From NCBI RefSeq assembly GCF_014202435.1, contig NZ_JACHGU010000006.1:1-64000 (forward strand): DNA of 64,000 nucleotides, written 5' to 3'. Both the position numbers and the translations under genes were made by a program. The notes beneath the pieces were generated by a model that saw only the letters and a list, made by a program, of their open reading frames with translations, did not search any database and was not told the origin of the DNA. Position 1 is the stretch's first letter. Each line of letters begins with the position of its first letter. Positions 17,055 to 30,663 of this stretch are shown piece after piece. The DNA is from Pseudoxanthomonas broegbernensis (lineage in GTDB: Bacteria; Pseudomonadota; Gammaproteobacteria; Xanthomonadales; Xanthomonadaceae).

Positions 17055-17337
17055 AGATGGAGTGTTGAGGCTTGCAACCCGGCCTCCCGCCGATGCTGCC
17101 GGCTTGCCCAAATCCCGCCGTGTCGCGGCTGGCGCCCGCAAGCCATCACCCACGGAGACGCAACAGCATGACCGGCTACGCGTCAAGACGACGGGCGCTG
17201 GCACGAAAGACGTTTTGGCCGCGCAGGCTGAACTCCTGTTGACGCTGGCCAGGCCAGCCGCCACTCCGCTTGGCGTTCTCACCTATCATCCCCGGCGGGC
17301 CATGGGGATGGCCTCGAATCGATATGGGGAGAAATCA

Positions 17338-19812
17338 ATGAAGCTAGCGACACTCGTGGCGGCGGCCTGCCTGCTCACCCTGCCCGGCGCGGTAAAGGCC
17401 GAGCCGCAACTCAAGCTCAACGAGCAAGGCTATTTCGAGGCGCCCGGGCTCAACGTCACGGTGTTCGCCGACATCTATCCCGATGGCCACCAGACCGGCG
17501 TGACCGTGATCCAGCACGGCGAGCGCGTGGCCGCCAACGGCGATCTGCGCCTGGAACCCTCGCCCGGCCAGTGGTCGCCGATGCCGGCCGGCGACGGTAC
17601 CGCGGTCGTGGATGCGGCCTCCGGTACTGTCACCCAGGCCCTGCGCTACCCCGACGAGTCGAAGAACCGCAAGGGCTTCAACCCGATCGAGTATCCCGAC
17701 CTGGCCTTCAGCTACCGCGTCGGCGTCACCCCGATGGAGGGCCATGCGTTCAAGGTCACCGTCGACTTGGACGAGCCGCTGCCCGCCGACTGGGAAGGCA
17801 AGGTCGGCTTCAACTTCGAGCTGTTCCCGACCGACCTGTTCGGCAAGTCCTGGCTGATGGACGGCGCGTCGGGCATCTTCCCGCGCCAGGCCAACGGCCC
17901 GATCAAGGAGGTCCACGGGCAACCGATCTCGGCGCCGATGGCCGAGGGCAAGACCCTGGTGGTGGCGCCGGAGAGCGACCTGCAGCGCCTGAAGATCGAA
18001 AGCCTGACCGGCCGGATCGAGCTGCTGGACGGCCGCGGCAACATGAACAACGGCTGGTACGTGGTGCGCGAGATCACCCGGCCCGGCGCGACCCAGGGCG
18101 CGGTCTCGTGGGTCATCACGCCCCACGTCGACCCGGGCTGGCGCTATGCGCCGGTGGTGCAGGTCTCGCAGGTCGGCTATCGCCCGCACCAGGTCAAGAC
18201 CGTGGTGATCGAGCAGGACAAGCGCGACCTGCGCGCCGACCCGCTGGTGCTCTACCGGTTGACCGAGGCCGGCCCGCGCGAGGCCGCCCGCTTCACGCCC
18301 AAGCCGTGGGGCAAGTTCCTGCGCTACCACTACCTGACCGCCGACCTGAGCGCGGTCACCGAACCGGGCATGTACGAGCTGGCCTATCGCGGCAGCCGGA
18401 CCCACGCCTTCCGCATCGCCGACGACGTGTACGACCGCGGCGTGTGGCAGCCGACGCTGGAGTACTTCCTGCCCGCGCAGATGTGCCACATGAAGGTCGT
18501 CGAGAACTACCGCACCTGGCACGGCCTGGACCACCAGGACGATGCGCGCATGGCGCAGGTGGGCGTGCACTTCGACGGCTACGACCAGGGGCCGGACACG
18601 CTGAGCCGCTACAAGCCCGGCGACCGCGTGCCCGGCCTGAACGCGGGCGGCTGGCACGACGCGGGCGACTACGACCTGCGCGTGGAAAGCCAGATGGGCA
18701 CGATCTGGCTGCTGGCCAAGATGGTCGAGGAATTCGGCCTGGACTACGACGCCACCACCATCGACCAGTCGCGCAAGGAAACCCACATCCACCGGCCCGA
18801 CGGCGTCAACGATGCGGTCCAGCAGATCGAACACGGCCTGCTGAGCGTGCTGGGCGGCTACAAGGCGCTGGGGCGCACCTACCGCGGCATCATCGTGCCC
18901 ACGCTCGAGCAGTACACGCTGCTGGGCGACCCCGCCACCCACACCGACGGTCTGAACCACGACCCGGCGCTCAAGCCGGGCGCCAGGACCGCCACGACCT
19001 CCTCCGTGCCCGACGACCGCTGGGTGTTCACCGAGGACAATCCCGACCGCGAACTGAACACCGCGGCCGGCCTGGCCACGGCCGCCCGCGTGCTGCGCGC
19101 GTCCAACCCCGCCATGGCCGCCGAGGCGCTGGACGCGGCCGTCGACCTGTACCGCCAGGCCATCGACCGCGCCAAGAACGTGGGCGCCAAGGTGTCGGCC
19201 CTGTCGCAGTTGGCGCGCAGCACCGAGGAACCGGCCTATGTCGCGCGGCTGGTGGCGATGAAGCCCGAGATCGTCGCCAACATCGACAAGACCGGCGCAT
19301 CCCTGGCCCAGGCCCTGCCCCTGATCGACGACGCGGCCTTCCTGGACGAAGTCGATGCGGCGGTGAAGGCCTACCAGGCCCGGCTGGCCGACGAGGCGAC
19401 CCGCACGCCCTATCGCGTGCCCTACGTGCCCTACATCTGGGGCGCGGGATGGGACATCCAGAAGTTTGGCGTGGACCAGTATTTCTTCCGCAAGGGCTGG
19501 CCGCAGCACACGCCGGCCACCCTGCAGATGGAGGCGTTGAACTTCGTGCTGGGCGTGCATCCGGGCAATCGCACCGAATCGTTCGCCTCCGGCGTCGGCG
19601 CGCATTCGGCCACGGTGGCCTACGGCACCAACCGCGCGGACTGGAGCTACATCCCCGGCGGGGTGATCTCCGGCACCGCGCTGATCCGCCCGGACCTGCC
19701 GGAACTGAAGGTATGGCCCTACTTCTGGCAGCAGCGCGAGTACGTGATCGGAGGCGGCGCCGAGAACTTCATGTTCCTGGCGCTGGCGGCGGCGCAGCGC
19801 GAGGCGGAATAG
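17338..19812 (+). CDS. Secreted glycoside hydrolase family 9 (cellulase-type) protein
   Basis: 824 residues from ATG 17338, which follows GGGGAGA and starts a signal peptide (MKLATLVAAACLLTLPGAVKA). An N-terminal beta-rich region (residues ~25-270) is followed by an Ig-like CelD_N domain (VQVSQVGYRPHQVKTVVIEQ, then YELAYRGSRTHAFRIADDVY). The (alpha/alpha)6 catalytic domain has the family block GGWHDAGDYD (near residues 437-446), whose aspartates activate the water. The end has NRADWSYIPGGVISGTALI and GGGAENF with Glu809 as likely acid. The extra N-terminal region suggests a specialised substrate; cellulose or a mixed-linked beta-glucan is a guess. A longer frame to 17062 is rejected because it hides the signal peptide. 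Confidence 0.88.
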   Translation: MKLATLVAAACLLTLPGAVKAEPQLKLNEQGYFEAPGLNVTVFADIYPDGHQTGVTVIQHGERVAANGDLRLEPSPGQWSPMPAGDGTAVVDAASGTVTQALRYPDESKNRKGFNPIEYPDLAFSYRVGVTPMEGHAFKVTVDLDEPLPADWEGKVGFNFELFPTDLFGKSWLMDGASGIFPRQANGPIKEVHGQPISAPMAEGKTLVVAPESDLQRLKIESLTGRIELLDGRGNMNNGWYVVREITRPGATQGAVSWVITPHVDPGWRYAPVVQVSQVGYRPHQVKTVVIEQDKRDLRADPLVLYRLTEAGPREAARFTPKPWGKFLRYHYLTADLSAVTEPGMYELAYRGSRTHAFRIADDVYDRGVWQPTLEYFLPAQMCHMKVVENYRTWHGLDHQDDARMAQVGVHFDGYDQGPDTLSRYKPGDRVPGLNAGGWHDAGDYDLRVESQMGTIWLLAKMVEEFGLDYDATTIDQSRKETHIHRPDGVNDAVQQIEHGLLSVLGGYKALGRTYRGIIVPTLEQYTLLGDPATHTDGLNHDPALKPGARTATTSSVPDDRWVFTEDNPDRELNTAAGLATAARVLRASNPAMAAEALDAAVDLYRQAIDRAKNVGAKVSALSQLARSTEEPAYVARLVAMKPEIVANIDKTGASLAQALPLIDDAAFLDEVDAAVKAYQARLADEATRTPYRVPYVPYIWGAGWDIQKFGVDQYFFRKGWPQHTPATLQMEALNFVLGVHPGNRTESFASGVGAHSATVAYGTNRADWSYIPGGVISGTALIRPDLPELKVWPYFWQQREYVIGGGAENFMFLALAAAQREAE

Positions 19813-19888
19813 CCCGCACTGCCCTCGTCCCGGCCGCCGTGCATCCGGCGGCCGGGACGATCGCATACGCGTGATCGCATGCGTATAG

Positions 19889-19997
19889 GGGGAGCCCGCT
19901 TCAGCGGGCGGCCGCGCCTGCGCGATGCCGCATAGCGAACCACAGAGGGGGCGTTCGCTGGCTCCGGCGACTCCGGGTCGCCCACTGAAGCGGGCGC
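19889..19997. repeat. REP-like inverted pair (GCCCGC-TTCA-GCGGGC variant)
   Basis: Two facing hairpins after the glycoside hydrolase: GCCCGCTTCAGCGGGC at 19894-19909 and GCCCACTGAAGCGGGC at 19980-19995. They are a variant of the GGAGCCGGC-TTCA-GCCGGCGAC family found elsewhere in this window, with stem bases changed on both arms. The pair lies between convergent genes. Confidence 0.7.
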
Positions 19998-20012
19998 CTG
20001 CATGGCCGGGGG

Positions 20013-21374
20013 TCAGCGCCCCTTGCGCGCCTGTTCGCGCGACGCGCGCAGACGGTCCAGTTTTTCCTTCAGCCGGATCTCAAGCCCCCGCTCCACCGGC
20101 GCGTAGTAGACGCGCTCGCCCATCGCATCCGGGAAGCCGGTCTGGCCCAGGGCGATGCCGCCTTCGGCGTCGTGGTCGTACTGGTAGCCCTTGGAATAGC
20201 CGAGCTGCTTCATCAGCCGGGTCGGTGCGTTGCGCAGGTGCAGCGGGACCTCGGCCGTGCCGTACTCGCGGACGTCGGCCTTGGCCGCGTTGAAGGCGGC
20301 ATAGGCAGCGTTGGACTTGGCGGTGCTGGCCAGGTAGATCGCCACCTGGGCCAGCGCCAGGTCGCCCTCGGGGCTGCCCAGGCGCTCGTAGGTGTCCCAG
20401 GCGTCCACCGCCATCTGCCAGGCGCGCGGGTCGGCCAGGCCGATGTCCTCGATCGCCATCCGGGTCAGGCGCCGCGCCAGGTAGGCCGGGTCGCAGCCGC
20501 CGTCGAGCATCCGCGCCAGCCAGTACACCGCCGCGTCGGGGTTGGAACTGCGCACGGACTTGTGCAGCGCCGAGATCTGGTCGTAGAACTGCTCGCCCCC
20601 CTTGTCGAAGCGGCGGGTGCGATCGGCCAGCACCTGCAGCAGGGTCTGCTCGGTGATGCGGCCGCCCTCGTCGGCGGCCAGCTCGGCGGCGATCTCCAGC
20701 AGGGTCAGGGCGCGGCGCACGTCGCCGTCGGCGGCGCCGGCGATCTCGCGCAACGCCAGCGGCTCGACCTCGATCCCCTGCCCTCCGAGGCCGCGCTCGC
20801 CGTCCTCCAGCGCCCGCTGCAACGCGGCCACGATATCGTCCACCGACACCGCCTCCATCACGTGCACGCGGCAGCGCGAGAGCAGCGCCGAGTTCAGCTC
20901 GAACGAGGGGTTCTCGGTGGTGGCGCCGACGAAAACGATGCTGCCGCGTTCGATGTGCGGCAGGAACGCATCCTGCTGCGCCTTGTTGAAACGGTGCACC
21001 TCGTCCACGAACAGCACCGTGCGCCGGCCCCCGGCGAAGCGCTGGGCGGCCTCGGCCAGCACCTGGCGGACCTCCGGCAGGCCAGACAGCACCGCGGAGA
21101 TGGCACGGAAGTCGGCGTCGGCGTACTGGGCCAGCAGCAGCGCCAGGGTGGTCTTGCCGCATCCGGGCGGCCCCCACAGCACCATCGAGTGCACCTTGCC
21201 CGCCTCCACCGCCCGGCGCAGCGCCGAACCGGGCGCGAGCAGGCGGCGCTGGCCCACCATCTCGTCCAGGCTGCGCGGGCGCATGCGCTCGGCCAGCGGG
21301 CGCATGGCTTCCTGGCGGGTGTCGTCGGCCAGCAGGTCGCTGGTGCCGGCTCGGGGGGGACGGGTGCGGCTCAT
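20013..21374 (-). CDS. rarA: Replication-associated recombination ATPase RarA (MgsA)
   Basis: 453 residues. An AAA+ ATPase related to clamp-loader subunits: Walker A in LWGPPGCGKTTLALLLA, Walker B in TVLFVDEVHRFNKAQQDAF, sensor 1 in FVGATTENPSFELNSALLSR, then the C-terminal MgsA tetramerisation domain (AVYWLARMLDGGCDPAYLARRL, EDIGLADPRAWQMAVDAW, LHLRNAPTRLMKQLGYSKGY). It acts at stalled replication forks. The last ~15 residues are basic. It sits downstream of lolA in the same direction (lolA, rarA), an order common in gammaproteobacteria. Confidence 0.96.
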   Translation of the reverse strand: MSRTRPPRAGTSDLLADDTRQEAMRPLAERMRPRSLDEMVGQRRLLAPGSALRRAVEAGKVHSMVLWGPPGCGKTTLALLLAQYADADFRAISAVLSGLPEVRQVLAEAAQRFAGGRRTVLFVDEVHRFNKAQQDAFLPHIERGSIVFVGATTENPSFELNSALLSRCRVHVMEAVSVDDIVAALQRALEDGERGLGGQGIEVEPLALREIAGAADGDVRRALTLLEIAAELAADEGGRITEQTLLQVLADRTRRFDKGGEQFYDQISALHKSVRSSNPDAAVYWLARMLDGGCDPAYLARRLTRMAIEDIGLADPRAWQMAVDAWDTYERLGSPEGDLALAQVAIYLASTAKSNAAYAAFNAAKADVREYGTAEVPLHLRNAPTRLMKQLGYSKGYQYDHDAEGGIALGQTGFPDAMGERVYYAPVERGLEIRLKEKLDRLRASREQARKGR

Positions 21375-21420
21375 GCGGCCATGATAGGCGGTCGGGAATG
21401 GCGCGCCTTTACCCGGTCAA

Positions 21421-21440
21421 GGAACCGGCTTGCCGGCTCC
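21421..21440. repeat. REP-like hairpin after lolA
   Basis: GGAACCGGC-TT-GCCGGCTCC, one near-perfect stem with a two-base loop, 11 bases beyond the lolA stop. It is a member of the family also seen near 22169, 57368, 59198 and 62222. Confidence 0.7.
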
Positions 21441-21450
21441 TGCGGCGGCA

Positions 21451-22092
21451 CTATTCGCCGACGACGTCGACGTCCTTGCCCGGGACGAACGTGAAGGTGC
21501 CGGCGGCGAAGGCCGGGTTGCGCTTCCAGCCATCGAAGCGGATCTGGGTCTTCTGCCCGACCAGGTCCAGCACTTCCATGCGCGCCAGTCCCTGCGGCCC
21601 GAAGCCCAGGCGCGCCATCTGGAAGCTGGCCTCGGCATCGGCCTTCGGGGTCAGGGTGAGCCAGTGCAGGCCGTCGCTGGGCACCGCTTCCTCGCTCACG
21701 TCGAACTGGCGGTCCAGCCGGTCCGGATCGAACAGCGCCACCAGCGGGCTGTTGCGCTCCTCCTCGCCCTGGGCGCGCACGGTGGCCTGGTCCAGGTCCG
21801 GCTCGTACACCCATACCTTCTGTCCGTCGGCGACGATCAACTGCTCGAACGGCTTGAGGTATTCCCAACGGAACAGGCGCGGGGCGGAGACGGCGACCTT
21901 GCCGCTGCTGGTCTCCTTGTTCCGCCCCTGGCCGTCGAACACCTGCTGGCTGAACTGTCCTTCCAGGCCCTTGAGGCCGCTGGTGAAGCGGGTCAGCTCG
22001 TCGCGGGCGCCGGCGAAGGCGGTGCCGGCGGCGAACAGGGCCAGGGCCAGGACGAGGAGCGCAGGGCGGGCGTGGCGGAGAGAGTGCGGCAT
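21451..22092 (-). CDS. lolA: Outer-membrane lipoprotein carrier protein LolA
   Basis: 213 residues from ATG 22092. The signal peptide (residues 1-26) ends ALFAAGTAFA. The mature domain shows ARDELTRFTSGLKGLEGQFSQ, then PRLFRWEYLKPFEQLIVADG, VWVYEPDLDQATVR and the C-terminal TQIRFDGWKRNPAFAAGTFTFVPGKDVDVV. This is the half-open beta-barrel that ferries lipoproteins across the periplasm from LolCDE to LolB. The FRWEYxxPFEQLIVADGxxVWVYxPDLDQ block is diagnostic. It is preceded by ftsK on the same strand. Confidence 0.96.
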   Translation of the reverse strand: MPHSLRHARPALLVLALALFAAGTAFAGARDELTRFTSGLKGLEGQFSQQVFDGQGRNKETSSGKVAVSAPRLFRWEYLKPFEQLIVADGQKVWVYEPDLDQATVRAQGEEERNSPLVALFDPDRLDRQFDVSEEAVPSDGLHWLTLTPKADAEASFQMARLGFGPQGLARMEVLDLVGQKTQIRFDGWKRNPAFAAGTFTFVPGKDVDVVGE

Positions 22093-22168
22093 GGGATCGG
22101 CGTCCGTATCGGGTCGGGCGGAAGTGTGCCGCGATGAACCTGAACGAGCGGCGGCATGGTGCGCGCCA

Positions 22169-22248
22169 GGAACCGGCTTGCCGGCGACCGCCACGCATGA
22201 AGCGCCTGCCGGCGATCCGTGAGCCATGGGTCGCCCGCAAGCCGGCCC
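22169..22248. repeat. REP-like inverted pair between lolA and ftsK
   Basis: GGAACCGGCTTGCCGGCGAC begins at 22169, and GTCGCCCGCAAGCCGGCCC, its inverted partner, ends at 22248. The two face each other across about 40 bases, the layout of a BIME doublet. It fills most of the gap between ftsK's stop and lolA. Confidence 0.7.
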
Positions 22249-22272
22249 TTGCACGGAGGATTGCCGTGGGGC

Positions 22273-24624
22273 TCAGTCGCGCGGCGGCGGCGGCGCCAGC
22301 ACGCTGCGGTCGCCGTTGTGCTCGGGCGGGCTGACCACGCCGGCCGCTTCCATCGCCTCGATCAGGCGCGCGGCGCGGTTGTAGCCGATCTTCAGCCGCC
22401 GCTGCACACCGGAGATGGACGCACGCCGGGTATCGGTGACGATGCGCACCGCCTCGTCGTACAGCGGGTCGGATTCGTCCCCTCCCCCGCCCGACTCGGG
22501 CAGGCCGGTGGCGCCGACCACCACGCCGTCGCCCAGGGTCTGCACTTCGTCCAGCACGCCTTCCACGTAGTCGGCGCGGCCGCTGGCCTTGAGGTGCTCG
22601 ACCACGCGGTGGACCTCGTCGTCGCTGACGAAGGCGCCGTGGATGCGCTCGGGCATGGCGGTGCCCGGCGGCAGGTAGAGCATGTCGCCGTGGCCCAGCA
22701 GGGTCTCGGCGCCGGACTGGTCCAGGATGGTGCGCGAGTCGATCTTGCTGGAGACCTGGAAGGCGATGCGGGTGGGGATGTTGGCCTTGATCAGGCCCGT
22801 GATCACGTCCACCGACGGGCGCTGGGTGGCCAGGATCAGGTGGATGCCGGCCGCGCGCGCCTTCTGCGCCAGGCGCGCGATGAGCTCCTCCACCTTCTTG
22901 CCGACGATCATCATCATGTCGGCGAATTCGTCGATGAAGATGACGATGAACGGCAGCGGCTCCAGCGGGCGCGGCGCCTCGCCCAGTTCCGGGTTGGGCT
23001 TGAACAGCGGGTCCATCAGCGGCTGGCCGGCGTCCTGCGCGTCGCGGACCTTCTTGTTGAAGCCGGCCAGGTTGCGCACGCCCACCGCGCTCATCAGCTT
23101 GTAGCGGCGCTCCATCTCGGCCACGCACCAGCGCAGGCCGTTGCCGGCCTCCTTCATGTCGGTGACCACCGGCGCCAGCAGGTGCGGGATGTCCTGGTAG
23201 ACGCTCAGCTCGAGCATCTTCGGGTCGATCATCAGCATCCGCAGTTCTTTCGGGCTGGCCTTGTACAGCAGGCTCAGCACCATCGCGTTGACCGCCACCG
23301 ACTTGCCCGAGCCGGTGGTGCCGGCCACCAGCAGGTGCGGCATGCGCGCCAGGTCGGCCACCGTCGGGCGGCCGGCGATGTCCTTGCCCAGAGCCAGGGT
23401 CAGCACGCTGGCGGACTTGTCGTATTCCTTGGAGCGCAGCAGCTCGGAGAGGTAGATCATCTCGCGGCTGGTGTTGGGGATCTCCAGGCCGACCACCGAC
23501 TTGCCCGGGATCACGTCGACCACGCGCACCGACTTGACCGACAGGCCGCGGGCGATGTCCTTGTCCAGCGAGCTGATCTGGCTGACTTTCACGCCCGGCG
23601 CCGGCTCGATCTCGAAGCGGGTGATCACCGGGCCGGGATAGGCGCCGACCACCTGCGCGTCGATGCGGAAGTCCTTGAGCTTGAACTCGATCTGCCGCGA
23701 CAGCGTCTCCAGGGTCTGTTCCGAATACCCCTTGGTCTGCGGCTTGGGGTCGTCCAGCAGGGCCAGCGGCGGCAACCCGTCGGCGGTGCCGCCGGCGCCC
23801 TGGAACAGCGGGATCTGGGTCTCGCGCTTGGCCCGCTCGCTCTTTTCCACGACCGGTGCGGCGGGCGGCTCGATCTTCACCGGTTCGCGCCGGGCCTGGC
23901 GCACGGCCTCGGTCTTGCGCACCTCGCCGCGCTCCTCGCGCATGGTGCGCGCGCGCTGCCACTCCCCGGCCTGCTGCGACTTGCGCCGCAGCAGGTCCGG
24001 CAGGGCCAGCACGCCGGCGCCGATCTTCTCCATCACCCAGAACCAGGACAGCCCGGTGGCCAGGGTGACCGAGACCAGCAGCAGCACGACCAGGAACAGG
24101 TTGGCGCCCAGCACGCCGAAGCCGGCGGCGATCGACTTGCCGACCAGTTGCCCGATCACGCCGCCGGCCCGGGCCACGTCGCCGCCGCCACCCACGCCGA
24201 GCAGGCGCATGTGCAGCAGCCCGGTGACCGCGATCAGGAAGCCGACGATGCCGACCAGACGCAGCGCCGGCCCCAGCTCGTCCTCCTCGCCCAGGCCGAA
24301 CAGGGCGATCCAGGCCACCGCGCCCAGGATCAGCGGCAGGACGAAGGCGGCATGGCCGAACAACTGCAGCAGGACGTCGGCGGTCCAGGCGCCGGCGCGC
24401 CCGCCCAGGTTGTGGATCGGTGCGACCACGCTGCCGCTGTGCGACCAGCCCGGATCGGCCGGCGAATAGGTGAACAGGCACGCCAGCAGGTACAGCAGCA
24501 GCGGCGCGACGACGATCAGGGCCAGGTCGCGCCACAGCCGTTGCCGGCGCGCGGCCGGTGCGCGTTCCTCGCGCACGGGCGTGCCGCGGGAGGACTTGCT
24601 GCGTTCCGTCAGTGCCTTGGCCAC
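22273..24624 (-). CDS. ftsK: DNA translocase FtsK
   Basis: 783 residues. Four membrane helices lie in the first ~190 residues ([70 protein letters not shown]). A charged linker follows, then the RecA-like motor with Walker A in [18 protein letters not shown] and Walker B in [15 protein letters not shown]. The C-terminal winged-helix gamma domain ([20 protein letters not shown], then [18 protein letters not shown]) reads KOPS sites and contacts XerD. The linker is short for FtsK (~70 residues), as in SpoIIIE-like or compact FtsK proteins. It moves chromosome termini through the septum. Confidence 0.97.
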   Translation of the reverse strand: MAKALTERSKSSRGTPVREERAPAARRQRLWRDLALIVVAPLLLYLLACLFTYSPADPGWSHSGSVVAPIHNLGGRAGAWTADVLLQLFGHAAFVLPLILGAVAWIALFGLGEEDELGPALRLVGIVGFLIAVTGLLHMRLLGVGGGGDVARAGGVIGQLVGKSIAAGFGVLGANLFLVVLLLVSVTLATGLSWFWVMEKIGAGVLALPDLLRRKSQQAGEWQRARTMREERGEVRKTEAVRQARREPVKIEPPAAPVVEKSERAKRETQIPLFQGAGGTADGLPPLALLDDPKPQTKGYSEQTLETLSRQIEFKLKDFRIDAQVVGAYPGPVITRFEIEPAPGVKVSQISSLDKDIARGLSVKSVRVVDVIPGKSVVGLEIPNTSREMIYLSELLRSKEYDKSASVLTLALGKDIAGRPTVADLARMPHLLVAGTTGSGKSVAVNAMVLSLLYKASPKELRMLMIDPKMLELSVYQDIPHLLAPVVTDMKEAGNGLRWCVAEMERRYKLMSAVGVRNLAGFNKKVRDAQDAGQPLMDPLFKPNPELGEAPRPLEPLPFIVIFIDEFADMMMIVGKKVEELIARLAQKARAAGIHLILATQRPSVDVITGLIKANIPTRIAFQVSSKIDSRTILDQSGAETLLGHGDMLYLPPGTAMPERIHGAFVSDDEVHRVVEHLKASGRADYVEGVLDEVQTLGDGVVVGATGLPESGGGGDESDPLYDEAVRIVTDTRRASISGVQRRLKIGYNRAARLIEAMEAAGVVSPPEHNGDRSVLAPPPPRD

Positions 24625-24667
24625 GTGGTTCCGGGGTCTTGAAATGTTCGCAGGAATGCTGCGTTAG

Positions 24668-25813
<1,146 letters not shown>

Positions 25814-25904
25814 CGGGCGTGCGCCGCCGTCCGCTACCGGCACGGCGGCGTGCGCAGCCGCGGGGGCGTTCGCCCTGCCCCGCGGCGGCCTCCCCGGCAC
25901 CGGC

Positions 25905-27035
25905 ATGACCGTGCAGGTCCGCTGCCTGTCCTCGCTGGCGGCCATCGATCCGGCCGCCTGGGATGGACTGCACGACGGCCGCAATCCATTCCTGCGCCAC
26001 GCCTTCCTCGAAGGGCTGGAGCGCTGCGGCTGCCTGCGCCCGGAATGGGGCTGGACGCCGCGCCACCTGACCCTGTGGCGGGATGGGCGCCTTGCGGCCG
26101 CCGCGCCCGGCTATCTCAAGGCCAACTCGCACGGCGAGTTCGTGTTCGACCACGCCTGGGCCGCGGCGCATGCGCGGCAGGGCCTGGACTACTACCCAAA
26201 GTGGCTGTTCGCCGTGCCCTACTCGCCGGTGACCGGCCCGCGGCTGCTGGCCGGCGACGAGCCTTCGCGGCGCGCGCTGCTGGCGGCGATGGTGCAGTGC
26301 CTGGGCGCGGATGGGCTGTCCTCGGCCCACGTCAATTTCCACGGCGCCGGGGAGGACGCGCTGTTCGGCCAGGACTGGCTGCCTCGCAGCGACGTGCAAT
26401 ACCACTGGCGCAACCCTGGCGGCTGGGCCGACTTCGATGCGTTCCTGGCGGCGATGGACCACAAGCACCGCAAGAACATCCGCCAGGAGCGGGCGAAGGT
26501 CCGGCGGGAAGGCATCCGCTTCCGGCGGGTGCATGGCGACGAGGCCTCGCCGGAGGATCTGGAGGCGATCCACCGCTTCTACCTGCGCACCTTCCGCGAC
26601 TACGGCAACGCCCCGGCGCTTACCCTGGAATTCATCCGATATATTGCACGAAAAATGCCTCGCAATATATTGATTATATTGGCTATACATAACGACGAAG
26701 CGATCGCGGGCGCCTTCTGCCTGAGGGGCGAAGACACGCTCTACGGCCGCTACTGGGGCAGCGAGGCGGCCGTACCGGGGCTGCATTTCGAGACCTGTTA
26801 CTACCAGGGCATCGAGTACTGCCTGGAACAGGGCCTGGACCGGTTCGAACCGGGCGCGCAGGGGGAGCACAAGCTGGCGCGCGGCTTCCTGCCCACGTTC
26901 GTGCGCAGCCGCCACTACCTCGCCCATCCGGGTTTCCGCGAAGCGCTGCGGGGCTGGTGCGAGGAGGAAACCCGCGCGGTGCGCCGCTACGCGGACACCC
27001 TCGCCGCGCACGGCCCGTTCCGGGCGCGGGATTGA
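25905..27035 (+). CDS. COG3146/DUF482 family GNAT-type acyltransferase
   Basis: 376 residues from ATG 25905. The protein has the FemAB-like double GNAT fold of the COG3146 (peptidogalycan-type) family: NPFLRHAFLEGLERCGC, HLTLWRDGRLAAAAPGYLK, ANSHGEFVFDHAWA, then MDHKHRKNIRQERAKV and LYGRYWGSEAAVPGLHFETC, ending EHKLARGFLPTFVRSRHYL. The acceptor is unknown. Residues ~245-265 (about 26638-26692) are encoded by a strikingly AT-rich run with several ATA codons, although the peptide still aligns with the family pattern. It is upstream of aat, which lies 76 bases on. Confidence 0.88.
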   Translation: MTVQVRCLSSLAAIDPAAWDGLHDGRNPFLRHAFLEGLERCGCLRPEWGWTPRHLTLWRDGRLAAAAPGYLKANSHGEFVFDHAWAAAHARQGLDYYPKWLFAVPYSPVTGPRLLAGDEPSRRALLAAMVQCLGADGLSSAHVNFHGAGEDALFGQDWLPRSDVQYHWRNPGGWADFDAFLAAMDHKHRKNIRQERAKVRREGIRFRRVHGDEASPEDLEAIHRFYLRTFRDYGNAPALTLEFIRYIARKMPRNILIILAIHNDEAIAGAFCLRGEDTLYGRYWGSEAAVPGLHFETCYYQGIEYCLEQGLDRFEPGAQGEHKLARGFLPTFVRSRHYLAHPGFREALRGWCEEETRAVRRYADTLAAHGPFRARD

Positions 27036-27111
27036 ACCCGGTCGGCCCGTCGGCAACCGCCGCGCCGCGCATACCTCGCCCGGCCGCGCCGCCGCCTGCA
27101 CAATCGCGGGC

Positions 27112-27861
27112 ATGAGCGCACGCCCGTTCCTGCTGCCGGACGATCCTTCCGTCCCCTTCCCGCCCGCCGCGCACGCGCTGCGCGAGCCGGACGGGCTGCT
27201 GGCGGTCGGCGGCGACCTGTCTGCGCCAAGGCTGCTGAACGCCTACCGGCACGGGATATTCCCCTGGTACTCGGAGGGCCAGCCGATCCTGTGGTGGAGC
27301 CCCGATCCCCGCCTGGTATTCCGCACCGATGCGGTGCGCCTGTCCCAGCGCTTCCGCCGCAGCCTGCGCCGCAGCGGCTGGCGGGTGCGGGCCGACACCG
27401 CCTTCGACGCCGTCATCGACGCATGCGCGGACAGCCCGCGCCCGGGCCAGTCGGGCACCTGGATCACCGGTGCGATGAAGGCGGCGTACGCGCGCCTGCA
27501 CCGGCTGGGCCATGCCCATTCGGTGGAGGTGTGGGATGGACAGGGGCGACTGGCCGGCGGACTCTACGGCGTGGCCATCGGCCGCATGTTCTTCGGCGAG
27601 AGCATGTTCAGCGCGCGCCCCGGCGGTTCCAAGGCCGCCCTGGCGGCATTGGCCTGGCGCTTGCGCGAATGGGGCTGGCCGCTGCTGGACGCGCAGGTGG
27701 AAAACCCGCACCTGCTCTCGCTGGGAGGCGAACGCTGGCCACGCGCCCGCTTCCTGGAAGAGGTGGCGCGGCTTGCCGAGGCGCCGGGACGCGCGTGGAA
27801 CTGGCGCGAGGAATTCGGCGAGCTGGCCGCCGCCTTGCTGGCCGGCCAGGGCCGGGGTTAA
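27112..27861 (+). CDS. aat: Leucyl/phenylalanyl-tRNA--protein transferase
   Basis: 249 residues. Matches Aat throughout: [86 protein letters not shown] and [11 protein letters not shown]. It attaches Leu or Phe to N-terminal Arg/Lys of proteins, marking them as N-end-rule substrates. ClpS and ClpA, which read that mark, are encoded within 3.2 kb, so the whole pathway is local. Confidence 0.97.
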   Translation: MSARPFLLPDDPSVPFPPAAHALREPDGLLAVGGDLSAPRLLNAYRHGIFPWYSEGQPILWWSPDPRLVFRTDAVRLSQRFRRSLRRSGWRVRADTAFDAVIDACADSPRPGQSGTWITGAMKAAYARLHRLGHAHSVEVWDGQGRLAGGLYGVAIGRMFFGESMFSARPGGSKAALAALAWRLREWGWPLLDAQVENPHLLSLGGERWPRARFLEEVARLAEAPGRAWNWREEFGELAAALLAGQGRG

Positions 27862-27868
27862 CGCATTT

Positions 27869-27897
27869 TTGCTTTGTTGGCGGCATTCGCATAGAAT
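27869..27897 (+). promoter_or_regulatory. Sigma-70 type promoter of infA
   Basis: TTGCTT at 27869-27874, exactly 17 bases, then TAGAAT at 27892-27897. It lies just after the aat stop and about 35 bases before the infA start, giving a short leader. Confidence 0.75.
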
Positions 27898-27938
27898 TCC
27901 GGCCTTTCACGCCCCGAATAAGCGCAGATCCCAGCCGC

Positions 27939-28157
27939 ATGTCGAAAGACGATTCCATCGAGTTCGAAGGCACTGTCGCCGAGACGCTGCCCAACACCAC
28001 CTTCCGGGTTCGCTTGGAGAACGGGCACGAGATCATCGCCCACATCTCCGGACGCATGCGCAAGAACTACATCCGCATCCTCACCGGCGACAAGGTCAAG
28101 GTGGAGATGACGCCCTACGACCTGACCAAGGGCCGCATCACCTACCGCATGAAGTGA
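27939..28157 (+). CDS. infA: Translation initiation factor IF-1
   Basis: 72 residues forming one S1/OB fold: [57 protein letters not shown], ending [13 protein letters not shown]. It binds the 30S A site during initiation. It has its own promoter and terminator, so it is probably transcribed alone. Confidence 0.98.
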   Translation: MSKDDSIEFEGTVAETLPNTTFRVRLENGHEIIAHISGRMRKNYIRILTGDKVKVEMTPYDLTKGRITYRMK

Positions 28158-28196
28158 GTCCGCCCGGGGCCGTTCGGCCTCGGTGGCGGTTCGAAG

Positions 28197-28223
28197 AAAG
28201 GCGGCCGATCGGCCGCCTTTTGC
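28197..28223. terminator. Bidirectional terminator between infA and clpA
   Basis: A perfect 24-base palindrome with arms AAAGGCGGCCGA and TCGGCCGCCTTT at 28197-28220. On the minus strand it is followed by TTTCTT. It lies between convergent infA and clpA and can serve both. Confidence 0.85.
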
Positions 28224-28248
28224 ATGTCCGCCGCCTTTCCCTCCCCGG

Positions 28249-30537
<2,289 letters not shown>

Positions 30538-30663
30538 GGCGGACTCCGGCGGTTTGCCAACAATATGCGGCCTGACCACCGGAATTCCACATCCCCGGCG
30601 AAAGAAAGCGTTCAGGTAGGGATATGCCGGGCGGACCGGCTCTGCCGGCGCCAGCCGGCGGGG

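Noticed and set aside
17062-17337. N-terminal extension of the glycoside hydrolase
   Set aside because: It would bury the signal peptide that starts at ATG 17338 and has no ribosome site.
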